NCBI GenBank assembly: GCA_964385305.1 | Contig: CAYLOP010000014.1 | Location: 1-40,329 of the forward strand | DNA from: CAYLOP01 sp964385305 | GTDB lineage: Bacteria; Chloroflexota; Anaerolineae; Anaerolineales; E44-bin32 | Length of the DNA: 40,329 bases | Reading direction: 5' to 3' | In this document: positions 1-7,387 of the stretch, piece by piece | Layout of the letters: every line of letters begins with the position of its first letter | Position numbering within the stretch: position 1 is the stretch's first letter | Program-made: the position numbers and the translations under genes | Notes under the pieces: model-generated | Told to the model about the DNA's origin: nothing | Seen by the model: the letters and a program-made list of their open reading frames with translations, nothing else | Database searches by the model: none

Positions 1-2099
1 ACGTCGGTGAGTTCGCCGATGATCTGCGGGTCAGCGCCCGGCGCGAGCAGGAAATATGCCTTCCCGAAGCTAAGCGTGAACACGACGCCATGTTCTCCCA
101 TGGCGGTGACCTCCAGCCGAGCCCCTTCTCCCAGGTCGAGCACCTGCCCAGCCTGCGCTTCTGTGATCGGTATGCCCCGGTCTGTGAGATCATCCATCAG
201 CCTTCGATACGTATACCCACCGGATCCTCCGGAAGCCAGTGCGTTCCTAATTGGAAAACGTTCGATCGCGCCTGCCAGGCCTGCGACCTGTTCATCGTGC
301 GTGCCGCCGATCACGAGCCAATCGAGGCGCGGATCGAGTAGCGGCAGGCGTCTGCCGAGCGCATCGGAAAGCGCCACAGGGCTTGGCCCGCCGTCGATCA
401 GCACGAAGCGGCCGGTCGGGGATTGGATCAGGACGGCATCGCCGTCGCCGACATCGAGCACACTGATGTGGATTTTTCCATCGGGGCGATCGACCGCGAC
501 CCGCCATGTGAGCGCGGTCAGCACGGCGAGCGTGAGCAGGGCAACACCAGCTTGAAGGTTGATCCGCTCTCGAATCGAACCCAGCACGGCTAATGTCTGT
601 CGTCTCTCAGGCGGCAACCGGCTTAGTGCAGTCAGACCGAAAAGGGTGGCATAGAAACCTGCCACGACCAGCAGGCTCACACGCCCTAATGGGATGGCTG
701 CCACAGGCCACGATGCGAAGAATGCCACGGCCCGGATGGTGAGCGCGGCGAACGGCCATGCGATCCAGGCAAGCACGCGGCCTAGCGGCAGCCAGACCGT
801 TCCCGCTATCGTCGCCAGGCCGCCCAGCACCATGACCGCAGGCTGTAGCGGGAGGATCACGGGGTTGGCCAGAAAGGAGATCAGGGAGAAACGTTGGAAG
901 TAATAGGCGGTCAGTGGCAGCGTGGTGACTTGGGCAGCCAGCGTGAAAAGGAGGTATTCACTCACGGGATCTGCAAGGTGCTCGGCGCGTTCCTCCGGCA
1001 TCCAGCGGCAGGCCTGTCTGAGGAACCAACTTTTCACGGGGTTGGCGTACAGAATCAAGCCCAAGGTGGCGGCGAACGATAGTTGAAAGCCGACATCCCA
1101 AAGGATGGTGGGGTTGATGGCGGTCATCCCGATGGCCGCCGCGGCGAGCGATGCCAATCCATCCGTTTGCCGTCCCAGGTAGCGCGCCAGCAGCGCCAAA
1201 CCGCCCATCACGGCCGCTCTCACCACGGCAGCATCCGCGCCCACTAGCACCGTGTAGACGGCAATCGCCAATCCGGCGGCCAGGGCGCCCCGGCGAGCGC
1301 CGAGCCAACGTCCGAAGAGAGAGATGAACAGCGAGGCGATGATCGTGATGTTGAAACCGGAGATGGCGATGATGTGGGTGGTGCTGGTGTCGTTGAAGGT
1401 TTGACGAACCTGCGGCGAAATGCCGCTCTCGATGCCAAGCAGGATGCCGGCCAGGAGGGAAGCTTCGGGGTCGGGGAATAGCGCGTAGACGACCTCCAGT
1501 GCGTGAGCACGGTAGTCGAAGATCACTTGCAGGATCGGGTTTGCCTGACGTCTTGCCAGGCAGGTGATCTCTGCAAAGGACATGATGCTGTGAATCCCTT
1601 GGCGTGCAAGGTAATCGCGGTAAGAGAAGGTTTCAAAAACAGGAGGAGTCTCTAAGTAGCCTAGTGCGCGCACGCGATCACCGTAGGACCAATCCTCATA
1701 CCGTGAAGCCCGCAGCAGGACCAGACCATGGGCAGACTGGCGTGTAGGGTCGCATGAAGATTTCAAACTTTCGACCTGGAGGCGCAAGCCGGTGTATGTA
1801 TCGCGCACGTCAGGCGAGTCGATGACCACACCTGTGAGGCTGACTTTGCAATCTTGATCGTTGTAGTGTGCGACATGACCGGGGTCTAGCGGTTTCTGGG
1901 CCGCGCCTGCGCGGGTTGCGCCGAGTGTGAAGATCAAGAGGGTGAGGAAGAGATCGCGATAGGTTCGTGTACGCCGAAAGAGAAGGATGGCTGCCAGACA
2001 GCATGCAGCCAAGACGAGCCACTGCCACGTGACAAGGTGGGTAGCGCGTGCGGCTGCAAGCCCGGTTAACCAAGCTAGACCTAGCCAAAATAAGCGCAT
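1..2099 (-). CDS. comEC: ComEC/Rec2-family DNA uptake channel protein, 3' end outside the window
   Basis: Inner-membrane channel of natural transformation, which family members use to pass single-stranded DNA into the cytoplasm. The reading frame is open for 699 codons from ATG 2099 to the window edge, so the C-terminus is missing. A GGGGG ribosome-binding stretch sits just before the ATG. Residues 1-60 carry two hydrophobic helices, followed by a soluble DUF4131-like part. The Competence core has ASLLAGILLG, HIIAISGFNI and several later membrane helices. From about residue 540 a metallo-beta-lactamase-like domain begins with LDVGDGDAVLIQ and VLIDGG. The metal-binding motif that normally follows (HxDxDH) is replaced by GGTHDEQVAG (residues 598-607), so the domain is probably not a nuclease. 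Preceded on the same strand by a tpiA remnant and its terminator. Family assignment is secure; the degenerate site is read directly from the sequence. Confidence 0.93.
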   Translation of the reverse strand, partial: MRLFWLGLAWLTGLAAARATHLVTWQWLVLAACCLAAILLFRRTRTYRDLFLTLLIFTLGATRAGAAQKPLDPGHVAHYNDQDCKVSLTGVVIDSPDVRDTYTGLRLQVESLKSSCDPTRQSAHGLVLLRASRYEDWSYGDRVRALGYLETPPVFETFSYRDYLARQGIHSIMSFAEITCLARRQANPILQVIFDYRAHALEVVYALFPDPEASLLAGILLGIESGISPQVRQTFNDTSTTHIIAISGFNITIIASLFISLFGRWLGARRGALAAGLAIAVYTVLVGADAAVVRAAVMGGLALLARYLGRQTDGLASLAAAAIGMTAINPTILWDVGFQLSFAATLGLILYANPVKSWFLRQACRWMPEERAEHLADPVSEYLLFTLAAQVTTLPLTAYYFQRFSLISFLANPVILPLQPAVMVLGGLATIAGTVWLPLGRVLAWIAWPFAALTIRAVAFFASWPVAAIPLGRVSLLVVAGFYATLFGLTALSRLPPERRQTLAVLGSIRERINLQAGVALLTLAVLTALTWRVAVDRPDGKIHISVLDVGDGDAVLIQSPTGRFVLIDGGPSPVALSDALGRRLPLLDPRLDWLVIGGTHDEQVAGLAGAIERFPIRNALASGGSGGYTYRRLMDDLTDRGIPITEAQAGQVLDLGEGARLEVTAMGEHGVVFTLSFGKAYFLLAPGADPQIIGELTD

Positions 2100-2191
2100 G
2101 GATCCCCCAGCGTGATCCCCTGCGATCATAATAGCGCAATCTGAGGAATGAATCTAGTCGATATCCTTAACTTGATGTGCCCGCGTGAAAA

Positions 2192-2226
2192 GACAGCGCT
2201 CGGTGTATGCGCACCGAGCGTCTGTC
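2192..2226 (-). terminator. Intrinsic terminator after the tpiA remnant
   Basis: A 14-bp stem (2192-2205 with 2212-2226, one bulged T at 2221) encloses a 6-nt loop. On the minus strand the stem is followed by CTTTTC. It lies downstream of the tpiA stop codon and upstream of comEC, so it should end transcripts from the sensor gene cluster before comEC. Confidence 0.6.
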
Positions 2227-2270
2227 ATAGCTGTTGAGAGATTTAAAGCGGCTTAGGTGGAAGTCCCTCA

Positions 2271-2443
2271 CTATACGAGCTCCACGAAGTAAGGCTTCAG
2301 GCTCGCACCGCCGACCAGGGCGCCGTCGATATCCGGCATGGCCATGAAGGCGGTGATGTTCTCCGGTTTGACGCTGCCACCGTATTGCACACACGCAGCT
2401 TCCAATTACTGGCGATAATGGAGTGGCGCAAATCTTGTTCCAT
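2271..2443 (-). pseudogene. tpiA: Triosephosphate isomerase remnant with large internal deletion
   Basis: Both ends of a triosephosphate isomerase are recognisable but the middle is gone. From ATG 2443 the frame gives MEQDLRHSIIASNWKL, which matches the family N-terminus (IIAGNWK, with active-site Asn and Lys). About six nucleotides later, in another frame, it reads VQYGGSVKPENI, then MPDIDGALVGGASLKPYF and ends at TAG 2273-2271; this is the family C-terminus with the phosphate-binding YGGSV loop and the GALVGGASL signature. Roughly 190 codons between them are missing. The junction holds a GTGTGTG run; dropping one TG would restore RVQYGG in the first frame, so a deletion followed by a 2-nt slip would explain it. 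No enzyme can be made. The cell presumably has another isomerase elsewhere, which cannot be checked here. Confidence 0.9.
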
Positions 2444-2532
2444 CGCTTCGATGGTGTTTTCTCTTAATGACGTATGCTCTGTCTTGGCGGGCAGAGGGTC
2501 CAAAATGTCTTCAGTTGGGCGGTGGTGTGGCG

Positions 2533-3081
2533 CTACTGCTCCCCAGGTGCGCTTACTGGGATCTCGTCCTTGGAGAGCAAGGCGACGGCATCCACCATAT
2601 GACGATTGATGAGCATCGCAGGTGCTTCGCCGCGCACGTTTGGGAAGAGGATTGCACTCAGGCCAGCCTGATAAATGGGGAAAAAAATCGATTCCCCTTC
2701 AAACATCAGTGAACCGAAATTGAATTTTCCTGGCGTTTCTACGCTTCCCATCAACTCGTATCCCCCCATGATGATACGGACCCAATGTGGAACAGAGCTC
2801 GAGTAACCGCCGCGGGCATAGCTGATCGGGCCAATTTCGGCCCGGCTGCTTAGCATGATCACCACGATCTCGCCTTTGACAAGCCATAATGTGGGATGGC
2901 GTGCTACCAACCGCCCCGGTTGATGCAAGCGCATCAGGTGGGCGCCCTGGATCTCAACATAGGAAGTTGTTGGGATATTAAGGTAGCTAAAGAGCCCTGT
3001 TGCCCCCGGGTGTACTCGGCCTAGCACACGATGACTGGCGGTGTAGATTTCGACGGAGATTCCCTTGCTTGCCATTGCCAT
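2533..3081 (-). CDS. Unknown protein made of two similar ~70-residue modules
   Basis: 182 residues, not assigned to a named family. The start at ATG 3081 has GGAG eight bases upstream. The two halves look like a duplication: residues 10-77 (VEIYTASHRVLGRVHPG... ending VVIML) and about 101-169 (VRIIMGGYELMGSVETPG... ending AVALL) share the order V-x-I, a hydrophobic-Gly-x-V step, a Gly turn, a central aromatic strand pair, and a final alternating hydrophobic strand. The pattern suggests two small beta modules. There is no signal peptide or membrane helix, so it is probably cytoplasmic. It begins 13 bp after the stop of the receiver-GAF protein on the same strand, so the two are likely co-transcribed and may act together. 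Function is unknown. Confidence 0.7.
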   Translation of the reverse strand: MAMASKGISVEIYTASHRVLGRVHPGATGLFSYLNIPTTSYVEIQGAHLMRLHQPGRLVARHPTLWLVKGEIVVIMLSSRAEIGPISYARGGYSSSVPHWVRIIMGGYELMGSVETPGKFNFGSLMFEGESIFFPIYQAGLSAILFPNVRGEAPAMLINRHMVDAVALLSKDEIPVSAPGEQ

Positions 3082-3094
3082 CTTATCGCTCCAG

Positions 3095-4729
3095 TTATCT
3101 CATGGGAAGGGCGAAAAGGATCGAAGTGCTTGCAGGTGTATGTTCATGCCACACGAAACCGTCCATGCTCTCGACGATGATCCGGATCTCGCCGAGCGAG
3201 AGACCAGGTCCAATTTGCCCAAGTGCGGGATCGTTATCTTGCGAAGAGAGGGCGCGTATCGTATCTCTCGATAAGCCAGGGCTGCTGTCTGATACGCGCA
3301 CAACGACCCAGAACCCATCGCTCAGGCGAATACCTTCTGGAATGGGGATTTCGTCGCTCTTGCCACTCCTTATTTCCACTCGGTGAGCTTCCAGGACGAT
3401 GTGGCCGCGTCTCGTACGCCGGATCGCGGCTGAGACGAGTGTGTCGATGATGCGCCGTATTCGACCGCTATCGCCATGGAACCATGGCATTCCTGTGCTG
3501 TACTCGGTGATAAGATCGACACCCTGGCGATGCGCGGCGGGGCGCAGGTCTTTTTTGATCTGATCCATCATGCTTGATAAGTCTACCATTTCTTGGGCTT
3601 CTGTTGGGTGTAATGTAGCTATCGGCATTGCGCGCAGGTCACTCATTTGTTTGTGCAGTTCATGCAAGGTGGTGCTTTGTGTCCCGGTTAAATTATGTGT
3701 AGGAGTGTCGAGCAGTGCTTGGAGCATTTTTATCGATCTGTCGAGCCCCTCAATCATGGCGGTGGGAGCAGCTGTGAGTGTGGTGTCTGCTGATGAAGTG
3801 GAACGCGTTTCGTGTAATAGCGAGGCTTGTTCCAACGCCACACCAGCCCAGTGCGCCAGGGCGACGAGCAGTGTGAGGTGGTGGTCGTCGAAAGCCCGGG
3901 AAACGAGTTGATTGTATATTCCCAGAACACCGATTACCTTGTTGCCGGACCAAATGGGCGCATTAATCATTGAGCGCACCAGGAAACCAGTTTGAATCTT
4001 TAGGGGGCCGTTTTGGAGTGATGGCTTACGCAGTACCGGCTGCCCAGTGGAGATGACCTCCCCGACAATACTACGATCCGCCCTAAGACGCTGCAAGGTT
4101 GCATGGCGGTGCCCGGCAAGTTTACACGCGCGCAGAACCAATTCATTGCTCTCGGGCTCGACCATGTAGATACTGGCTTCTTCTGCGTCTGTGACGAATG
4201 CGGCAGCTTCAACAACTCGTCTTAGGATCGCATCGAGATCCCCAAGGTTGACGACAACGCGCCCGATTTCACTTAGAAGGCGGATCTCATCCGTTCTCTG
4301 ACGTAGTTCATCACGCATGGTTTCGAGCTTCTGGGCGAGGATCTTCGTGTTCGTAACTGGCGATCTAACCTCATGAAGATCTAGTATGGCTTGGCAGAGT
4401 GCTTCAGGACGATAGGGTTTCAGCAAGGCATCGCCCACGCCCAGACGGAACATATCCCTCAAGTGTGCGTTGGGGAAGTGTGCGGCAATCACGATGGCTG
4501 GAGCGACGTTTCCACTTGCACGTTGGTCACGCAGGCCAGAGAGTGGATCGCCGCGTAATTGGGTGATGTCGAGGACGAATAGATCCGGTGGGGGGGCTTC
4601 GCTTCCCAAAGTCCATGCCTGAATTCCTGCTGGCCGTAGGACTCGGTTGACTAGCGCCCGCGCGTTGCTTTCCACATCCGCAAGAACAATCACACGCGGC
4701 GGTGCTGGCTTCCGAATATTCTCAGACAT
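3095..4729 (-). CDS. Receiver-GAF protein with degenerate histidine-kinase core
   Basis: 544 residues from ATG 4729. The frame is open further upstream, but that stretch overlaps the zinc-protein gene and is not protein-like. Residues 12-118 resemble a response-regulator receiver, with Asp54 in FVLDITQ at the phosphoacceptor place and Lys104 in LLKPY. Residues 127-152 look like a coiled linker. Residues 150-302 form a GAF domain. Residues 305-540 follow the order of a kinase dimerisation region plus ATPase, but no H-box with a phosphorylatable His-Glu/Asp is evident. The N-box reads LVSAAIRR, with Ala434 where the Mg-binding Asn is normally found. A G1-like VSDSSPGLS (479-487) and a G2-like GPGLSLGEI (507-515) remain. 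I infer a ligand-sensing protein that is not an active autokinase. It sits between the zinc protein (43 bp upstream) and the duplicated-module protein (13 bp downstream). Confidence 0.82.
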   Translation of the reverse strand: MSENIRKPAPPRVIVLADVESNARALVNRVLRPAGIQAWTLGSEAPPPDLFVLDITQLRGDPLSGLRDQRASGNVAPAIVIAAHFPNAHLRDMFRLGVGDALLKPYRPEALCQAILDLHEVRSPVTNTKILAQKLETMRDELRQRTDEIRLLSEIGRVVVNLGDLDAILRRVVEAAAFVTDAEEASIYMVEPESNELVLRACKLAGHRHATLQRLRADRSIVGEVISTGQPVLRKPSLQNGPLKIQTGFLVRSMINAPIWSGNKVIGVLGIYNQLVSRAFDDHHLTLLVALAHWAGVALEQASLLHETRSTSSADTTLTAAPTAMIEGLDRSIKMLQALLDTPTHNLTGTQSTTLHELHKQMSDLRAMPIATLHPTEAQEMVDLSSMMDQIKKDLRPAAHRQGVDLITEYSTGMPWFHGDSGRIRRIIDTLVSAAIRRTRRGHIVLEAHRVEIRSGKSDEIPIPEGIRLSDGFWVVVRVSDSSPGLSRDTIRALSSQDNDPALGQIGPGLSLGEIRIIVESMDGFVWHEHTPASTSILFALPMR

Positions 4730-4772
4730 CCTGCTCTTGAATCCCCTTTTTCCATTATGTGAGGCTTTAGCG

Positions 4773-5060
4773 TTAGCGGTGTCTATGCGGGTCGATTGGA
4801 TGGCGAGGTGATTCCGGGTTTGCGTTTGTGCGCGGGTAGCCTCGCCGTCGGCGTAACCGCCGATCTGACTCAAGCATCGTATGTAATTCGATGAGCGCGG
4901 TTGGGTCGTACTGATGAGATCCACACAGGTCGCACACCCAAGCCGGGAAATCCGGCACGCAGATGGGTTGGCCATCTTGAACCGTGAAGAAGAATGCTCG
5001 ACGAGGTTTTAGGGCGCCGATCTGACAATGTGGGCAAAGATAGCGTGGGTCGAGTTTCAT
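4773..5060 (-). CDS. Small YgiT-type zinc-finger protein
   Basis: 95 residues. CPHC (Cys9, Cys12) and CDLC (Cys43, Cys46) make a zinc knuckle pair, with an extra Cys34 between them, in the arrangement of the YgiT/MqsA N-terminal zinc finger. A basic tail follows (RRLRRRRGYPR, then a His/Pro-rich end). It lacks the helix-turn-helix half of MqsA, and no MqsR-like toxin lies next to it, so a toxin-antitoxin role is not supported. The preserved pattern YDPTALIELHTML after the second knuckle is what family members show after the zinc site. First gene of a likely operon with the receiver-GAF gene and the duplicated-module gene. Biochemical role unknown. Confidence 0.75.
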   Translation of the reverse strand: MKLDPRYLCPHCQIGALKPRRAFFFTVQDGQPICVPDFPAWVCDLCGSHQYDPTALIELHTMLESDRRLRRRRGYPRTNANPESPRHPIDPHRHR

Positions 5061-5191
5061 AGAACAGGTCCCTATAGGTAGGGATTGGATAAGGGTTCAG
5101 ATCGGGGAATCCGTCCGAAGCCCATACGAAAAGGACGTACTTGATATGCTGATTTTAGCACAAGGCGGCTCAGGCAGGTGAGGGACCTTGG

Positions 5192-5782
5192 TCATTCGCT
5201 TAACTCACCATTGAGTTCGAAGTGTGGGATCAGCCCCACCGAGTCGGGAGGCCAGTAGACCAATATAGCTTTACCGATGACTTCGTCCATCGGAAGTTGC
5301 CCCCACCGATGCGAATCAGCTGAATTATTGCGATTGTCTCCCAGTACAAATACCTCATAGGGGTTGATTTCCCATTCCCCGTGGTACTGTATGGAGTCAG
5401 CAATGTAGGGTTCCTCAATGGGGAGGTCGTTCACAAAGACTTGACCATCCCGTATGACGACTTTATCTCCAGGTAAACCAATGATGCGTTTGATGAAACG
5501 CCGAGAAGGATCGAGTGGGAAGTAAAAAACAACGACATCGCCGCGTTTGGGCTCTAGCCAGCGGTAAGCCAACCGGTTCACGACGACGAATTCGCCGTCG
5601 TTGAGACTGGGCTCCATGCTGATGCCCTCCACGCGGATGCGAGCAGTCACCAAGTTAACGACGATGAAGAGGATTAAGGCAATCAGCGCCGTTTGTATCA
5701 GCTCACCAAGGAAACGCAGGAGGCGTTTACCCATGCTGGGTGTTGCGGGTTGTTCAATTTCAAGCTGTTGTGGCTCAAACAT
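5192..5782 (-). CDS. lepB: Signal peptidase I
   Basis: Membrane serine protease that removes signal peptides from secreted proteins. 196 residues, with an N-terminal membrane helix at about 26-46 and the catalytic domain outside the cytoplasm. The catalytic Ser55 lies in VEGISMEPSL and the general-base Lys98 in RRFIKRIIGLPGDKV. The box E motif LGDNRNNSADSHRWG is at 147-161. The single-helix, short form is typical of non-proteobacterial enzymes. The start at 5782 has no Shine-Dalgarno sequence. A TATAAT box begins only eight bases upstream, suggesting a leaderless transcript. Separated by 219 bp from der, so it has its own promoter. Confidence 0.96.
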   Translation of the reverse strand: MFEPQQLEIEQPATPSMGKRLLRFLGELIQTALIALILFIVVNLVTARIRVEGISMEPSLNDGEFVVVNRLAYRWLEPKRGDVVVFYFPLDPSRRFIKRIIGLPGDKVVIRDGQVFVNDLPIEEPYIADSIQYHGEWEINPYEVFVLGDNRNNSADSHRWGQLPMDEVIGKAILVYWPPDSVGLIPHFELNGELSE

Positions 5783-5790
5783 GGCGGGTA

Positions 5791-5818
5791 ATTATATCAT
5801 GCTACAATCAAGTGGCAT
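5791..5818 (-). promoter_or_regulatory. lepB promoter, leaderless type
   Basis: On the minus strand ATGCCA (5818-5813, four of six matches to TTGACA), a 16-bp spacer, and a perfect TATAAT (5796-5791). The lepB ATG starts eight bases beyond the -10 box, about where transcription should begin. No ribosome-binding site fits between them. Confidence 0.6.
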
Positions 5819-5940
5819 GGATAAAAAAATACGCGGCATGGGCATTCGTTTACGGGTTCTGTATTGGAACGCGGGCTCGGTAAAGAGTGTCGCGACGCGT
5901 TCTCATGTTCCCTCCCCCTTTGTGAACGCGTTACATCTTC

Positions 5941-5963
5941 AACCCTCAATCGTCTGGAGGGTT
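5941..5963 (-). terminator. Weak hairpin after der
   Basis: Perfect 7-bp stem AACCCTC/GAGGGTT with a 9-nt loop, in the gap between the der stop and the lepB promoter. No T-run follows on either strand, so a terminator role is only suggested by position. Confidence 0.3.
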
Positions 5964-6001
5964 ATCAACTTGTGGCTTTCATGCAGTGGTTCATTTCTCA
6001 C

Positions 6002-7381
6002 TCAGGTGCGTGTTGATCGTCGTCGAAAAGATAGGCGCAGTGGCGTGCCGGTGAAGGAGTACTCTTCCCGAATGCGGTTCTCCAAGTAGCGCTCATAACT
6101 GAAGTGAACCAGTTCCGGGTTGTTTACGTGGAAAAGGAACGTGGGCGGGTCGGTTCGTACCTGGGAGACGAACATGATCTTCAGCCTTTTCCCCTTATAG
6201 GAGGGTGGAGGGTGGGAGATGAGCGCTTTCCGGAGAATTCGGTTGAGCTCACCCGTGGGAATGCGTCTCAGGCGTTCCTCCTGCACACGCAGCGCAGTAG
6301 GTAGAACTTTACTCACGCGTTGCCCGGTCTTCGCGGAGATGAACATCACAGGGACATAGGCCAAGAAGTTGAGTTGAGCTCGCACATGCTCTGTGTACGC
6401 TGGCATCGTGTGCGTGTCTTTCTCCACAAGATCCCACTTATTCACGAGTACAACCACACTTTTCATCTTGTCGATCGCCATTCCAGCGACATGGGCGTCT
6501 TGTGCGGTCACACCTTCTGTGGCATCGATGAGGAGCAAGACGACATCCGCTCGGTCCATGGCTTTCAAAGCCCGCAAGACCGAATATTTCTCGACTCCGG
6601 GTTCGATACTCCCCCGCCTGCGGATCCCGGCAGTATCGATCAGTATCAACGGCGTGCCGTGGTAAACCAGCATGGTGTCGATGGCGTCGCGCGTTGTACC
6701 CGGGATGGGTGATACGATTGTGCGCTCCTCACCTAGCACCCGATTGAGCAGGCTGGACTTACCCACATTGGGGCGGCCGATGATGGCGATCTTAACGTTC
6801 TCATCGATCTCTGTATCTTCTGCAGCTTGGACATCCAAGGCCTCGATGAGCGCGTCGAGCAAGTCGCCCGTGCCGCTGCCATGCAGTGCGGAGATCCCGA
6901 ACGGATCGCCCATGCCGAGTTGATAGAAGTCTCCCACCTGCGCCCGCCTTTGGGCATTGTCACAGCGGTTGACGACAAGCAGTACAGGCGGGTCAGCCTT
7001 TCCACCGACCATGCGTTGTTGCTTGCGCAGGATTTGTGCTACCTCTTCATCGGCAGGTGTGACGCCGCTCTCGACATCTACAAGGAAGAGGATGGCATCT
7101 GCCCCGCGCGCCGCAAGTTCGGCCTGGGCACGGATCTGGGGGATGAAGTCTGCGGAATCGAGGGAAAGGGGCTCACTTCGTCGCAGATTAGTTGGGTCAA
7201 TACCGCCGGTATCGACGATGTCGAATTTCACGCCGTTCCACTCCATCTCCGTGACGAGGCGGTCACGCGTGGTGCCTGGGCGGTCGTCCACGACGGCCAG
7301 TCTCTCGCCAGCCAGGCGATTGAATAGAGTCGATTTGCCCACATTAGGGCGCCCAACAAGTGCAACAACAGGTTTAGCCAT
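6002..7381 (-). CDS. der: Ribosome-assembly GTPase Der (EngA)
   Basis: Essential double GTPase for 50S subunit maturation. 459 residues. G domain 1 has the P-loop GRPNVGKS at 10-17, DTGG at 57-60 and the guanine-specificity motif NRCD at 138-141. G domain 2 has GRPNVGKSS at 202-210, DTAG at 249-252 and NKWD near 305. The C-terminal 110 residues form the KH-like domain typical of the family, ending in a basic RRRSTRT tail. It starts 6 bp after the cdaR stop codon, without a clear ribosome-binding site, which points to translational coupling to the upstream gene. Last gene of the TPR-cdaA-cdaR-der run. Confidence 0.97.
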   Translation of the reverse strand: MAKPVVALVGRPNVGKSTLFNRLAGERLAVVDDRPGTTRDRLVTEMEWNGVKFDIVDTGGIDPTNLRRSEPLSLDSADFIPQIRAQAELAARGADAILFLVDVESGVTPADEEVAQILRKQQRMVGGKADPPVLLVVNRCDNAQRRAQVGDFYQLGMGDPFGISALHGSGTGDLLDALIEALDVQAAEDTEIDENVKIAIIGRPNVGKSSLLNRVLGEERTIVSPIPGTTRDAIDTMLVYHGTPLILIDTAGIRRRGSIEPGVEKYSVLRALKAMDRADVVLLLIDATEGVTAQDAHVAGMAIDKMKSVVVLVNKWDLVEKDTHTMPAYTEHVRAQLNFLAYVPVMFISAKTGQRVSKVLPTALRVQEERLRRIPTGELNRILRKALISHPPPSYKGKRLKIMFVSQVRTDPPTFLFHVNNPELVHFSYERYLENRIREEYSFTGTPLRLSFRRRSTRT

Positions 7382-7387
7382 GAGATT

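Noticed and set aside
7..555. Plus-strand open frame, Ser/Pro/Arg-rich
   Set aside because: Antisense to comEC, whose frame is clearly protein-like; composition reflects the opposite strand.
4730..4975. N-terminal extension of the receiver-GAF frame
   Set aside because: Overlaps the zinc-protein gene in another frame, has no domain character, and a suitable ATG lies at 4729.
4773..5060. Toxin-antitoxin system suggested by the YgiT-type zinc finger
   Set aside because: No MqsR-like or other toxin gene is adjacent and the DNA-binding half of MqsA is missing.
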